Assembly (NCBI RefSeq): GCF_036010665.1
Contig: NZ_CP108581.1
Span: 4,941,501-5,005,500, forward strand
Direction: 5' to 3'
Origin: Microbispora sp. NBC_01189
GTDB taxonomy: Bacteria > Actinomycetota > Actinomycetes > Streptosporangiales > Streptosporangiaceae
DNA: 64,000 nucleotides
In this document: positions 35,755-44,712 of the stretch, piece after piece
Numbering within the stretch: position 1 is the first letter of the stretch
Layout: each line of letters starts with the position of its first letter
Program-made: the position numbers and the translations under genes
The notes under the pieces: model-generated
What the model saw: only the letters and a program-made list of their open reading frames with translations
Databases searched by the model: none
Told to the model about the DNA's origin: nothing

Positions 35755-35794
35755 GGGCGCGGGTCCGCGGGCGGCGCTCGCCGGACCCGCGCCC
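35755..35794 (-). terminator. Strong stem between the aldolase and GlpD-like genes
   Basis: A perfect 13-bp stem (arms 35755-35767 and 35782-35794, core GGGCGCGGGTCCG) with a 14-base loop lies 8 bases after the LsrF-type stop in the direction of transcription. No T-tract follows. It could attenuate or process the message so that transport genes and aldolase are expressed above the dehydrogenase and kinase. Confidence 0.5.
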
Positions 35795-35802
35795 TTGGGG
35801 GT

Positions 35803-36687
35803 TCAGATCGCGGCGCCGGCCGCCTTCTCCTTGAAGATCCCGTACGCCTCCTCGGGCTTGAGCCCGTCGTGCACGACCCCGCGGACGGCGGCGAGCATCC
35901 CGGCGGGGTTCTCGCTCTGGAAGATGTTGCGGCCCATGTCGACGCCCGCGGCGCCCTCCTGGATCGACCGGTAGGCCATCGTCAGGGCGTCCAGCTCCGG
36001 CAGCTTCTTGCCGCCGGCCACGATGATCGGCACCGGGCAGCTCGCGGTGACGGTCTCGAAGCCGTCCTCGACGTAGTACGTCTTGACGATGTGGGCGCCC
36101 ATCTCCGCGCTGATCCGGGTGGCCAGGCGGAAGTAGCGCGCGTCGCGGACCATGTCCTTGCCGACGGCGGTGACGCCGAGCACGGCCACGCCGTGCCGCT
36201 GACCGGCGTCGACCAGCGAGGCCAGGTTGGCCACCGACCGCGACTCGTGCTCGCCGCCGACGAACACCTGGATGGCCACGGCCGCTGCGTTGAGGCGCAG
36301 CGCGTCCTCCATGTCGAGCGCGATGTGCTCGTCGGACAGTTCGCGCAGGATGCTCGGGCCGCCGCTGGCGCGCAGCACGATTCCCGCGCCGGTGGTCGCG
36401 GGGATGCTGGTGCGCAGCGCGCCACGGGTCATCATGATCGCGTCGGCGTCCGGCGTGAGCGGGGCGATCCGGGTGTCGAGGCGCTCCAGGCCGGCCATCG
36501 GCCCGACGAAGTAGCCGTGGTCGAAGGCGAGCATGACCGTCCGGCCGGTGTCCGGCCGGAAGATGCGCGACAGGCGGTTGCGCAGGCCCCAGTCCTGCCC
36601 GTGTGCGCCCTTGACGTGGAAGCCGCCCGCCGCGGGCCCGGACGTCCCGAAGTCGCGGGCGTCGAGCAGGCCGTCGGTGTCAGCCAT
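35803..36687 (-). CDS. LsrF-type class I aldolase/thiolase
   Basis: This 294-residue protein closely resembles LsrF of the autoinducer-2 pathway. Shared blocks are [54 protein letters not shown] and [12 protein letters not shown]. The Schiff-base lysine by alignment is Lys202 (HIVKTYYV). LsrF transfers an acetyl group from phospho-AI-2 catabolites to CoA, whereas the wider family includes fructose-bisphosphate aldolases. No LsrG or LsrR homologue is visible nearby. The ATG overlaps the upstream permease stop by 8 bases. Confidence 0.87.
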   Translation of the reverse strand: MADTDGLLDARDFGTSGPAAGGFHVKGAHGQDWGLRNRLSRIFRPDTGRTVMLAFDHGYFVGPMAGLERLDTRIAPLTPDADAIMMTRGALRTSIPATTGAGIVLRASGGPSILRELSDEHIALDMEDALRLNAAAVAIQVFVGGEHESRSVANLASLVDAGQRHGVAVLGVTAVGKDMVRDARYFRLATRISAEMGAHIVKTYYVEDGFETVTASCPVPIIVAGGKKLPELDALTMAYRSIQEGAAGVDMGRNIFQSENPAGMLAAVRGVVHDGLKPEEAYGIFKEKAAGAAI

Positions 36688-37729
36688 CAGTGTCTTCTCC
36701 TGTGATAGTGGTTGCGGTGCTTGTGGTGGTGGTGGTCGTGGCGGCCGCGGGTCGCGGCCGCCGTCTGAACAGGGAGGCCAGGCCTCCGCTCCGGTCGCCT
36801 CCGCCTGCGAGGAACAGGACGAGGAGCACCAGGCCGCCCTTGAGCAGGTTCTGTGCCGCGGTGCTCCAGCCGACGAGGTTGACCAGGCCGTCGAGGAGGA
36901 TGAAGAACAGGGCCGCGCCCCACACGCCCACCGGGACCGCCCGGCCGCCGGAGATCAGGGTGCCGCCGATGACCACGACGGCCACCGAGTCGAGCAGGTA
37001 GCGGGTGCCGAGATCGGCCGAGGGCGCGATGTAGGCGGCGAGCAGCGCGCCGGTCAGCCCGGCCAGCGCCCCGCTCAGCAGGTACGTCGTGGCGATGACC
37101 CGGGCGACCGGGACGCCGGCCCGTTCGGCGGCGCGGCGGTTCTGTCCCACCGCGACCAGCGACCGCCCGTAGACCGTACGGCGCAGCAGGGCGGCGACGA
37201 GCACGGTCAGCACCGCGATCGCCAGCGCGAGGACCGGCACGCCCGCCGGGCGGAGGTTGAGCGCCGCGCGCAGACCTGCGTCGGGCACCGCGGTGAAGCC
37301 GTTGGCCGTCGACAGCGTGATCGACGAGGCGACGAGCCCCGCGGCGAGCGTGGCGATGATCGGGGGGACGGACAGGCCGAGGATGGCCACGGTGCTGACC
37401 GCCGCGACGCCGGCGCCGGCGCCGATGCCCGCGAGGATGCCGACGGCCGCCGATCCGGTCGCGGAGGCCGCCGCCACCGAGACGAACCCGGCGAGCGAGA
37501 TGACCGACGCGACCGACACGTCGATGTTGCCCGGGCCCGCGGTGACGACCAGCATCTGCCCGAGCCCGACGATGACGAGGTAGGGCGCGAGGGACAGGGC
37601 CAGCGAGACCGTCTGCCCGCCGCCCTGGCCCGAGATGACCAGGATCACCAGCCACACGAGCGCGGCGGCGGCGAAGCCCCACACCCAGGGGCCGCTCCAG
37701 GAGCGCGACCCGGCCACGCGGATGTTCAT
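36680..37729 (-). CDS. Sugar ABC transporter permease (RbsC/LsrD-like)
   Basis: This 349-residue permease has about nine membrane segments and the family motif [22 protein letters not shown] in the coupling region. The periplasmic-side block [18 protein letters not shown] is typical of RbsC-type permeases. A His/Thr/Gly-poor tail of about 30 residues, with [11 protein letters not shown], is not conserved. It overlaps the other permease by 4 bases (ATGA) and the aldolase by 8 bases. With the neighbour it forms the channel for a ribose-like or AI-2-like sugar. Confidence 0.9.
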   Translation of the reverse strand: MNIRVAGSRSWSGPWVWGFAAAALVWLVILVISGQGGGQTVSLALSLAPYLVIVGLGQMLVVTAGPGNIDVSVASVISLAGFVSVAAASATGSAAVGILAGIGAGAGVAAVSTVAILGLSVPPIIATLAAGLVASSITLSTANGFTAVPDAGLRAALNLRPAGVPVLALAIAVLTVLVAALLRRTVYGRSLVAVGQNRRAAERAGVPVARVIATTYLLSGALAGLTGALLAAYIAPSADLGTRYLLDSVAVVVIGGTLISGGRAVPVGVWGAALFFILLDGLVNLVGWSTAAQNLLKGGLVLLVLFLAGGGDRSGGLASLFRRRPRPAAATTTTTTSTATTITGEDTDG

Positions 37730-38685
37730 CGCAGCACCTTCCCCACGACGACGCGGCCGGCGAGCACGGCCAGGACGATCACTCCCTGTACGGCCGACTG
37801 CATGTCGGACCGCACGTCGAGCAGGCTGAGAACCACGCTGACCAGGCCCAGCGTCACCCCGCCGACGGCCGCGCCCCACGGCACCGCGGTGCCGCCGGCG
37901 AAGGAGCCGCCGCCGAGGATGACCGCGGCCACCGTCATGAGCGTGTAGCTGGAGGCCGACGACACGTCTCCGCCGCCCGTCTGGGAGGCCAGGACGAGGC
38001 CGGACAGCACGCCGAGCACGCCCGCCGTGGCGTAGGCGGCGACGCGGGAGGTCACCGGGCGCAGCCCGGCCCGGCGCAGCGCGACCGGGTTGCTGCCGAG
38101 GCCGCGCATCCGCACCCCGAGGGCGCTGCGCGCGGAGAGCAGGTAGACCAGCAGGGCGACGACCACGATGGGCAGCAGCGGAGCGGGGAAGCCCGCGGGC
38201 TGCCACGCGCCGAAGGACGCCAGCCACCCCGGGGTCGTGCCGCCGGGCGTGGGCAGCAGGAACAGGCCGAGGCCGAGCCAGACGAACGACGCGCCGAGGG
38301 TCGCGATCAGCGCCGGCACCTGACGCAGGTGGATGAGGAGGCCGAGGACGGCGTACGCCGCGACCAGCCCGGCCAGCACGAGGACGCCGGTCAGGGGCGA
38401 CGAGACCAGCAGGGTGGCGGAGACCACGGTGACGAGGCCGACGAAGTTGCCGATCCCGAGGTCGATGTCCCCGACGGCCATGAGCGTCATCTGGGCCTGC
38501 GCGGCGATCACCAGCGGCACGGTCGCGGACAGGACCAGGGTCAGGCCCTCCACGGTCAGCACGCCCGGCTGGAGCGTCGAGCAGACGCAGACCATCACGA
38601 CCAGGGCCACGGCGCTGACCGCGGCGGGCGCGGAGCGGCGCATCCGCGCCCGGCCCGGCAGGACGGGGGCGAGAAGCTGGGCCAT
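37726..38685 (-). CDS. Sugar ABC transporter permease (RbsC/LsrC-like)
   Basis: This 319-residue permease has many membrane segments (APAAVSAVALVVMVCVCS, GLVLASQTGG, VAAVILGGGSFAGG) and the coupling sequence SALGVRMRGLGSNPVALRRAGL. The ATG overlaps the ATPase stop by one base (TGATG). It is the partner of the permease at 36680-37729, giving two different permeases as in the Lsr transporter. RbsC-type transporters more often use one. Confidence 0.9.
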   Translation of the reverse strand: MAQLLAPVLPGRARMRRSAPAAVSAVALVVMVCVCSTLQPGVLTVEGLTLVLSATVPLVIAAQAQMTLMAVGDIDLGIGNFVGLVTVVSATLLVSSPLTGVLVLAGLVAAYAVLGLLIHLRQVPALIATLGASFVWLGLGLFLLPTPGGTTPGWLASFGAWQPAGFPAPLLPIVVVALLVYLLSARSALGVRMRGLGSNPVALRRAGLRPVTSRVAAYATAGVLGVLSGLVLASQTGGGDVSSASSYTLMTVAAVILGGGSFAGGTAVPWGAAVGGVTLGLVSVVLSLLDVRSDMQSAVQGVIVLAVLAGRVVVGKVLR

Positions 38686-40205
38686 CAGTCGTCTTCTCCC
38701 TTCTCGGCGAAGGAGACGCCGATGATGCGTTCCTCGGAGATCTCCTCGCCGGTGAGCTCGGCCACCACCCGGCCGGCGCGGAAGACGTAGACCCGGTCGC
38801 AGTGGGCCATCTCGGCGTTCTCGCTGGAGTACCAGACGACGCTGCGGCCCTTGGCCGCCTCCTGCCGGATCAGTCCGTACAGGTCGGTCTTGGTGTGCAC
38901 GTCCACGCCCCGGAACGGGTCGTCGAGCAGCACGAGCCCGGCGGGAGAGGCGAACGCCCGGGCGACGATGACCTTCTGCTGGTTGCCGCCGCTCAGCTCG
39001 GTGATCCCGGCCTCCGCGCCGCCCCTGATCGAGAGGCGCTTCACCCAGTCGGCGACTACGGCGCGCTCCTCCGCCGGGCGGCGCATGCCGCGCCGGGCGA
39101 TCCCGCGCAGTGCGGTCACGATCAGGTTGTCGCCCACGCTCCACAGGGGCAGCACCCCCGAGCGCTGCCGGTCGCCGGGCACGTACGCCCGGCTCACGCC
39201 GACGGTGGTGTCGCGCCGGACGGGCCGCCACAGCCGTTCGAGCACCTCCTGCTGGCCCTGACCGGCCAGCCCGGCGAGGCCCACGACCTCGCCCCCGCCG
39301 ACCCGCAGGGTGACCTCCCGCAGGCCGGGGCCGGTGGCTCCGAGCAGTTCGGCCACCGTCTCGCGGGCGGTGGTCCCGGCGGTGGTCCCGGCGGTGGCCG
39401 GCGCGCCGGACGTCGGCGGAGCGGCGACGTGCGCGCCCATCAGCCCGAGGACGGCCGATTCGCTCAGTCCGGAGGCGGGCCGTTCGGCGGTGACCGCGCC
39501 GTCGCGCAGGACGGCGACGCGGTCGGCCACCGAGAGGACCTCCCGGATGCGGTGCGAGATGAGCAGCACGGCCGTCCCCGCCTCGGTCAGCCGCCGCACG
39601 TAGGCGTAGAGCGAGCGGGCGGCGTCCGGGCCGAGCGACTCGGTGGGCTCGTCGAGGATCAGCAGGTCGAGCCGGTCCACCAGGCAGGCACGGGCGATCT
39701 CCACCATCTGGCGGCGGGAGAGCGAGAGGTCCTCCACCCGGTCGCGCGGGGAGACGCCGTGACCGGGGAACATCTCGTCGAGGCGGTGGCGCACGGCGTC
39801 GCTCGCGGCCCGCCGCCACCGCAGGCGGGGCAGGCAGTGCCGCGAGGACACCCACATGTTCTCCGCCACGGTGAGATCGGGGCACAGCGACGTCTCCTGG
39901 TAGGCCATCCGCACCGTGCGGAAGTCTCCGGCGGACGCCTTCGCGCCGTGGACGAGGACCGTGCCGGCGTCGCAGGGCTCCAGCCCGGCGAGGACCCGCA
40001 TGAGGGTGCTCTTGCCGGCGCCGTTGTGTCCGACCAGCCCGAGCACCTCACCCGCGCGGACCTCCAGGTCCACGCCCGTCAGGGCCCGGGTACGCCCGTA
40101 CGCCTTGGTCACGCCCATGGCGGCGACGACGGGCGGCCGGCCGGCCGGTCCCGTGTCCGTGCCCGGCGGCGCGGCGCCGCCGGCCGGGAGATTGTCGACG
40201 TGCAT
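38685..40205 (-). CDS. Sugar ABC transporter ATP-binding protein, two ATPase domains (RbsA/LsrA-like)
   Basis: This 506-residue ATPase carries two nucleotide-binding domains in one chain. The first has Walker A GHNGAGKST (59-67), a degenerate signature LSLSRRQMVEIARA and Walker B LLILDEPTESLG. The second has a degenerate P-loop (GLAGLAGQGQQE) but an intact signature ELSGGNQQKVIVARAF and LVLLDDPFRGVD. This pattern is standard for RbsA-type transporters. Inserts near 300-320 are Ala/Thr-rich. Start ATG with GGAGACCCGGGG upstream. Confidence 0.93.
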   Translation of the reverse strand: MHVDNLPAGGAAPPGTDTGPAGRPPVVAAMGVTKAYGRTRALTGVDLEVRAGEVLGLVGHNGAGKSTLMRVLAGLEPCDAGTVLVHGAKASAGDFRTVRMAYQETSLCPDLTVAENMWVSSRHCLPRLRWRRAASDAVRHRLDEMFPGHGVSPRDRVEDLSLSRRQMVEIARACLVDRLDLLILDEPTESLGPDAARSLYAYVRRLTEAGTAVLLISHRIREVLSVADRVAVLRDGAVTAERPASGLSESAVLGLMGAHVAAPPTSGAPATAGTTAGTTARETVAELLGATGPGLREVTLRVGGGEVVGLAGLAGQGQQEVLERLWRPVRRDTTVGVSRAYVPGDRQRSGVLPLWSVGDNLIVTALRGIARRGMRRPAEERAVVADWVKRLSIRGGAEAGITELSGGNQQKVIVARAFASPAGLVLLDDPFRGVDVHTKTDLYGLIRQEAAKGRSVVWYSSENAEMAHCDRVYVFRAGRVVAELTGEEISEERIIGVSFAEKGEDD

Positions 40206-40258
40206 CCCCGGGTCTCCTCCGTCTCCTGCGTGCCGTTGGGTGTGTGGAGCGGGTCGGG

Positions 40259-41386
40259 TCAGCCCTGCGCGGACGGGATCGGCGGCCGCACCGGCTCGCC
40301 ACCGGTCTTGACGGCCTCGACCTGCTGCCGGAACAGCTCGCGGGTCCACGGCCAGGCGGCGTACTCGTCGGGCTTGAGCACCGAGGCCCAGGCGTCGCGG
40401 TCCTTCTGCTCGATCAGGACGATCGGGAAGGTCATCTGCTTGGGCACGTCCTTGCCGTCGAGCAGGTCGAGTGCCTCCCAGAGGGCGGCGACCGACTGGC
40501 CGGGGTCGGACATGACCGCGACCGAGCCATTGTCGATCTTGTTGTCCCGCCAGTAGCTCAGCGCGCGGCCGTTGGTCTCGAAGTCCACGGCGGGCACGGT
40601 CTTGCCGGCCGTGGCGAACGCCTGGGCGACGCCGTAGCCGTCGCCGCAGCCGATGACGCCGTCGACCTTCGGCACGCTGGACAGCACGCCGAGCACCGCC
40701 TTCTGCGCGGTGGCGCCGTCGCACATGCCGGTCACCGTCGCCACGGTCTTCACTCCGGGGTAGTCCCCGAGGATCTTCTTGGTGGTGTCGAGCATCTCGG
40801 CCTCGGGCTGGGAGCCGACGACGCCGCGGCTCACGATGACCGAGCCCTTGCCGCCGATGCCCTCCAGGAGGGGCTTCGCGGCGTACGTCGCCCAGTCGAC
40901 GAAGCTGTTCTGCAGCACGTGCGCGCAGGGCGCGTCGATGGCCGAGTCGAAGACCACGACCTTGACGCCCGAATTGCAGGCCTGCTGGATGACGGGCTGC
41001 AGCGCGGTCGGCGAGGCCGGGTCGATGAGCAGGGCGTCGGGCTTCTGCAGCAGCAGGCTCTTGATCTGGGCGACCTGCTCGGTCGCGGAGTTGTCGCCCG
41101 GCGCGTTGACGACCTTGTACTTGCCGATCAGCCCGTCGCTCCTGGCCTGCTGGGCGGCGGCCTCGAACTTGGCGATCATCGTCTGCCGCCAGCCGTTGCC
41201 GATGAAGCCGTTGCTCAGCGCGATGAAGGGCTTGGCGCCGCCGGCGCCGCCGCCCGCGGCCCCGTCCGCGGCGCCGGCGGTGTCACCGGAGCCACCTGAG
41301 CCGCAGCCCGCGGCCAGGACGGCGAGGGCGGAGATCGCCGCGGCCGAGGCGGCGCGCCAGGGCCGGCGTGTGGGACGCATGTGCAT
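40259..41386 (-). CDS. Sugar ABC transporter substrate-binding lipoprotein
   Basis: This 375-residue lipoprotein is the first gene of the operon. The signal sequence ends in LAAGC with the lipidated Cys28, followed by a Gly/Ala linker. The type I periplasmic-binding domain has KPFIALSNGFIGNGWRQTM, DALLIDPASPTALQPVIQQAC and VVVFDSAIDAPCAHVLQNS. Two Cys in the second lobe and the sequence GVIGCGDGYGV are less usual. GGAG lies 6 bases before the ATG. It would deliver the inducing sugar or polyol to the permease pair. Confidence 0.9.
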   Translation of the reverse strand: MHMRPTRRPWRAASAAAISALAVLAAGCGSGGSGDTAGAADGAAGGGAGGAKPFIALSNGFIGNGWRQTMIAKFEAAAQQARSDGLIGKYKVVNAPGDNSATEQVAQIKSLLLQKPDALLIDPASPTALQPVIQQACNSGVKVVVFDSAIDAPCAHVLQNSFVDWATYAAKPLLEGIGGKGSVIVSRGVVGSQPEAEMLDTTKKILGDYPGVKTVATVTGMCDGATAQKAVLGVLSSVPKVDGVIGCGDGYGVAQAFATAGKTVPAVDFETNGRALSYWRDNKIDNGSVAVMSDPGQSVAALWEALDLLDGKDVPKQMTFPIVLIEQKDRDAWASVLKPDEYAAWPWTRELFRQQVEAVKTGGEPVRPPIPSAQG

Positions 41387-41453
41387 GGTGTCTCCAGACA
41401 GAGCGGGTTCGCGAGGGGGGAGATCGGCTGGAACACGCCGGCTCGGGGCCGAC

Positions 41454-41585
41454 TTGTTATTACAGGCCTGTAGTGACAAGCAAACTAAGACGGCGTTTCG
41501 AGCATGTCAAGAGGATGTTTCCGGTCGCTTCTATCCGGGAGGGGTGGATAATCTTGCTGACGGCTCTGAAAGACTTGTAGTGACA
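41454..41585. promoter_or_regulatory. GntR operator cluster (three TGT-N4-ACA boxes)
   Basis: Three boxes of the form TGT-N4-ACA occur between the divergent transport operon and the GntR gene: TGTTATTACA at 41455-41464, TGTAGTGACA at 41469-41478 and TGTAGTGACA at 41576-41585. The first two form a perfect 26-bp inverted repeat with GGCC at the centre (41454-41479). The third lies 46 bases upstream of the GntR start. The arrangement fits a GntR/HutC regulator controlling both directions. Confidence 0.75.
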
Positions 41586-41630
41586 GGTGTGGATCGGGCA
41601 TGCTGCTGCGGTGCCGCCGAGGAGGTTCCC

Positions 41631-42374
41631 GTGACCCTGACCTATCCGCCCCTTGACCGCGACGGGGCGGAACCGCTGTGGATGCAGCTCATGCGGGCGT
41701 TGCGCGCGGAGATCGAGAGCGGCGAGCGCGGCCCCGATCGGCCTCTGCCGTCGGAGGCCGAGCTGAGCGACCTGTTCGGCGTCTCCCGCACGGTGGTCAG
41801 GGAGGCGCTGCGCGAGCTGGTGCAGCAGCGCCTGATCTACAAGGTGAAGGGCAAGGGGGCCTTCGTCGCCCCGCGCAAGACCGAGCTGAGGTTCGTCGGG
41901 TCGATGTCCGGATCCGCCGACGACCTGCGGGAGTCAGGGCGCCGGGTGACCACCCAGACCATCCGCCAGGCGCTCGGCGAGGCCGACGAGAGGGAGGCCG
42001 CGCTGCTGCGGATCCCGCAGGGGGAGCAGGTCGTACGGCTGCGCAGGCTCCGCCGCGTCGACGGTGAGCCGTGGCTGCTCGTCGAGACCGCCCTGCCCGC
42101 CCGGCTCGTCCCCGGCCTGGAGCGGGTCGTCCTGGAGAACCAGTCGCTCTACGACACGCTACGCCGCCGGTACGGCATCGAGCCCGCGGCGGCCGACCGC
42201 TGGATCGAGGCGGTCTTCCCGGACCGGGAGGACGCGGCGCTCCTGGAGGTGTCCACCTCGACGCCGCTCCTCGGCATCGAGTCGGTCGCGTGGCTGGAGG
42301 ACACCACCAGGTTCGAGGCCTATCGCGCCCTCCACCGCAGCGACCAGACCCGCTTCTACGTCGGCATCCGCTGA
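41631..42374 (+). CDS. GntR-family transcriptional regulator with UTRA domain
   Basis: This 247-residue repressor-type protein has an N-terminal winged helix-turn-helix (residues 15-75) with DRPLPSEAELSDLFGVSRTV and VKGKGAFVAPRK, and a C-terminal UTRA ligand domain (about 95-240), which places it in the HutC subgroup. The GTG start has GGAGG 5 bases upstream. It is divergent from the sugar operon, with the operator boxes in between, so it most likely senses a phosphorylated or free intermediate of that pathway. Its end lies 7 bases from the convergent PucR gene. Confidence 0.92.
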   Translation: MTLTYPPLDRDGAEPLWMQLMRALRAEIESGERGPDRPLPSEAELSDLFGVSRTVVREALRELVQQRLIYKVKGKGAFVAPRKTELRFVGSMSGSADDLRESGRRVTTQTIRQALGEADEREAALLRIPQGEQVVRLRRLRRVDGEPWLLVETALPARLVPGLERVVLENQSLYDTLRRRYGIEPAAADRWIEAVFPDREDAALLEVSTSTPLLGIESVAWLEDTTRFEAYRALHRSDQTRFYVGIR

Positions 42375-42381
42375 CCCGGCG

Positions 42382-43884
42382 CTACAGGCCGCCGAGCTGG
42401 GAGGCGGCGCGGACGGCCAGCCACACCTCCGCGAAGTCGCCGGTCGCCGACAGGTCGCGGCCGGTCAGCGCCCCGAACCGGCGCAGCCGGTACGCCAGCG
42501 TGTTGGGGTGGATGTGCAGGGCCCGCGCGGCGTCGTCGACGCGGCGGTCGCGCTCCATCCAGGTCCGCACCGACGCGACCAGATCGGAACCGTGCTCGGC
42601 GTCGTACCGCAGGGCGTCGCCGAGCACGTGCTCGACCAGCGCGGTCAGCACACCCACGTCGTCCGGGAGCCACCGGCCCGTGGTGTCCTCGCCGTACGTC
42701 ACCAGCGGCCGGCCCGACTCGGCGGCGCGGGAGGCCGCCCACAGCGCCTCGCGCTGGGCGACCCGCAGCGACGACCCGGGCGGGAGCGGGCGGCTGACGC
42801 CCGCCGCGATCCCCGGGATCTCCCGCAGCGCCGTCCCCGCGTCCCCGTCACCCGCGTCGCCGGTGATCACGGGGGCCGGCGTCAGCACGTACAGGTCGCG
42901 GTGACGGCGGAGCATGAGGTGGGGATGCTCGCCGAGGGCGCCGACGACGGCGTCGTCCTCGGCGTCGCGCACCACGAGCAGCACGACCTCGCCGCCCGGG
43001 CCGCCCGGGCCGCCCGGCGGGAGGCCCATGAGGGCGAGCCTGCGCCGGGCGGTCTCCGGGTCGAGCACGTCCTGCAGCAGTTCGGCCAGCGTCTCCGCGC
43101 CCTGCCGCCGCAGCGTCTCGCGCTGGCTGCGCACCATCGCGAGCCGCAGTGCGGCGACGGTCGCGATGTGCTGCACCACGGCCAGCCCGGCCGGGCGGGC
43201 GCCCTGCCGTTCGAAGGCCACCAGCCACCCCGCCGGGCCGCCGGGCGCGGGGACCGGGAGCGCGAAACCGCCGGGGATGGTCGGCGGCGCGTCCGCCGAG
43301 GCGGGCAGCCGTACGCCGGGAGGGGGCGCGGGCACGCCGGGCAGCAGCGGACGCCCCTGCGGGGTGCTCAGGTGGATGGCGTACCCCGACAGCCGTTCGA
43401 GCCGCTGGAACAGCCCCGCCGTGTCCAGCCCCTCCGAGGCGAGCCAGCGCAGCGCGCCGAACACCTGGAGCTGGGCTCCCAGCCGCTGCCGGGCATCCTC
43501 CTGCACGGCCGCCGCGACCTCCTGCGCGATCGCGATGAACGGCACGGCCAGCGGCACCTCCAGCACCGGGAACCCGCGCTCCTCCGCGGCGTCGAGGAAG
43601 GCCCGGCGGAGCGGCGGGACGTGCAGGCCCGCGCTGAGCGCGAGCGCGGCCACCCCCGCGTCGTCCAGCCGCTCCAGGTACGCGCGCTGCGCGGCGCCGG
43701 CGCGCGGCACGCCGATGCCGGTCGTCATGATGACCTCGGCCCCGAGCAGCCAGGGGGTCGGGTCCTCCAGTTCGCTCACGTGGGCCCAGGAGACCGACCT
43801 GCCGAGGCCGCGCTCACCGGCCACGACCCTCAGTTGCAGCGCGGGGGAGCGCAGCAGGTCCTCCACCGTGGTGTGCGTGTCCAC
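42382..43884 (-). CDS. PucR-family transcriptional regulator
   Basis: This 500-residue activator-type protein has an N-terminal PucR domain (about 8-130, with VSWAHVSELEDPTPWLLGAE and VPFIAIAQEVAAAV) and a C-terminal PucR-type helix-turn-helix near 435-492, seen as DDAARALHIHPNTLAYRLRRF. The middle resembles a GGDEF-like fold region common in the family. PucR homologues control purine, amine or amino-acid catabolism. It converges with the GntR gene and is divergent from the cyclase-family gene, its most likely target. Confidence 0.92.
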   Translation of the reverse strand: MDTHTTVEDLLRSPALQLRVVAGERGLGRSVSWAHVSELEDPTPWLLGAEVIMTTGIGVPRAGAAQRAYLERLDDAGVAALALSAGLHVPPLRRAFLDAAEERGFPVLEVPLAVPFIAIAQEVAAAVQEDARQRLGAQLQVFGALRWLASEGLDTAGLFQRLERLSGYAIHLSTPQGRPLLPGVPAPPPGVRLPASADAPPTIPGGFALPVPAPGGPAGWLVAFERQGARPAGLAVVQHIATVAALRLAMVRSQRETLRRQGAETLAELLQDVLDPETARRRLALMGLPPGGPGGPGGEVVLLVVRDAEDDAVVGALGEHPHLMLRRHRDLYVLTPAPVITGDAGDGDAGTALREIPGIAAGVSRPLPPGSSLRVAQREALWAASRAAESGRPLVTYGEDTTGRWLPDDVGVLTALVEHVLGDALRYDAEHGSDLVASVRTWMERDRRVDDAARALHIHPNTLAYRLRRFGALTGRDLSATGDFAEVWLAVRAASQLGGL

Positions 43885-44034
43885 ATCGTGGAGCCTATTT
43901 CCCGTGATAGACCCAATTGTCCTGATCCGGGGCCGTGAGGCACGCTCAAGCGGTCTCGCCGGCGCGGCCTCGGCGTGGCCTACGATCTGAGCGGCCCGCT
44001 CGCGCCGGGCAGGGCCTGACGCGGGGGAGAAGCG

Positions 44035-44688
44035 ATGATCGTCGACCTGTCACAGCCCGTCGTGAGCGGCATGCCGGTCTACCCCGGAGATCCGGAGGTG
44101 GAGATCACGCCCGCTCTCACGGTGGCGGAGGAGGGCGTGAACGTCCTCCGCCTGCACCTCGGGTCGCAGTCCGGCACCCACGTGGACGCGCCGTGCCACA
44201 TCGACGACGCGCTGCCGGCGCTCGACGACCTGCCGCTGGAGCGGTTCCTCGGCCCGGCGGCGGTCCTCGACGCCCGGGGGCTGCCGCCGCGGGCGCCGAT
44301 CACCCCCGCGATGCTCGGCCCGGTCTCCGGGCGGCTGGGGCCGGGGGCCGTCCTGCTGGTCGCCACCGGCTGGGACGCCCACTGGGGCACGCCGGGCTAT
44401 CTGGCCCACCCGTACCTGGAGGCGGAGACCGCCCGCCTGATCGTCGACGCGGGCGTGCGGACCGTCGGCGTCGACGCCCTCAGCGTCGACCCGACTCCCG
44501 CTCCCGCCGACCTGCCCGCGCACCGGGTGCTCTGCGGGGCGCACGGCGTCATCGCCGAGAACCTGCGCAACCTCGGCCCGCTCCTGGAGGCCCAGGCCGC
44601 CGGGCGCGCCGTCGAGGTCTCCCTGCTGCCGTTGCGGCTCCACGCCGCCGACGGGTCTCCCGTACGCGCCGTCGCCGTCACGACCTAG
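44035..44688 (+). CDS. Cyclase-family (kynurenine-formamidase-like) metal hydrolase
   Basis: This 217-residue protein belongs to the metal-dependent cyclase/KynB family. The motif GTHVDAPCH supplies His49, Asp51 and His55. The first ligand of the usual HxGTHxDxPxH is Gln45 here (QSGTH), so the metal site may differ. Other family blocks are LLVATGWDAHWGTPGYLAHPYL and VGVDALSVDP. The substrate may be an N-formyl or cyclic amide compound, but it cannot be fixed. The start ATG has GGGGGAGAAGCG upstream. It is divergent from PucR. Confidence 0.88.
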   Translation: MIVDLSQPVVSGMPVYPGDPEVEITPALTVAEEGVNVLRLHLGSQSGTHVDAPCHIDDALPALDDLPLERFLGPAAVLDARGLPPRAPITPAMLGPVSGRLGPGAVLLVATGWDAHWGTPGYLAHPYLEAETARLIVDAGVRTVGVDALSVDPTPAPADLPAHRVLCGAHGVIAENLRNLGPLLEAQAAGRAVEVSLLPLRLHAADGSPVRAVAVTT

Positions 44689-44712
44689 GAGTGGCCACAA
44701 CCTGGGAGAACG

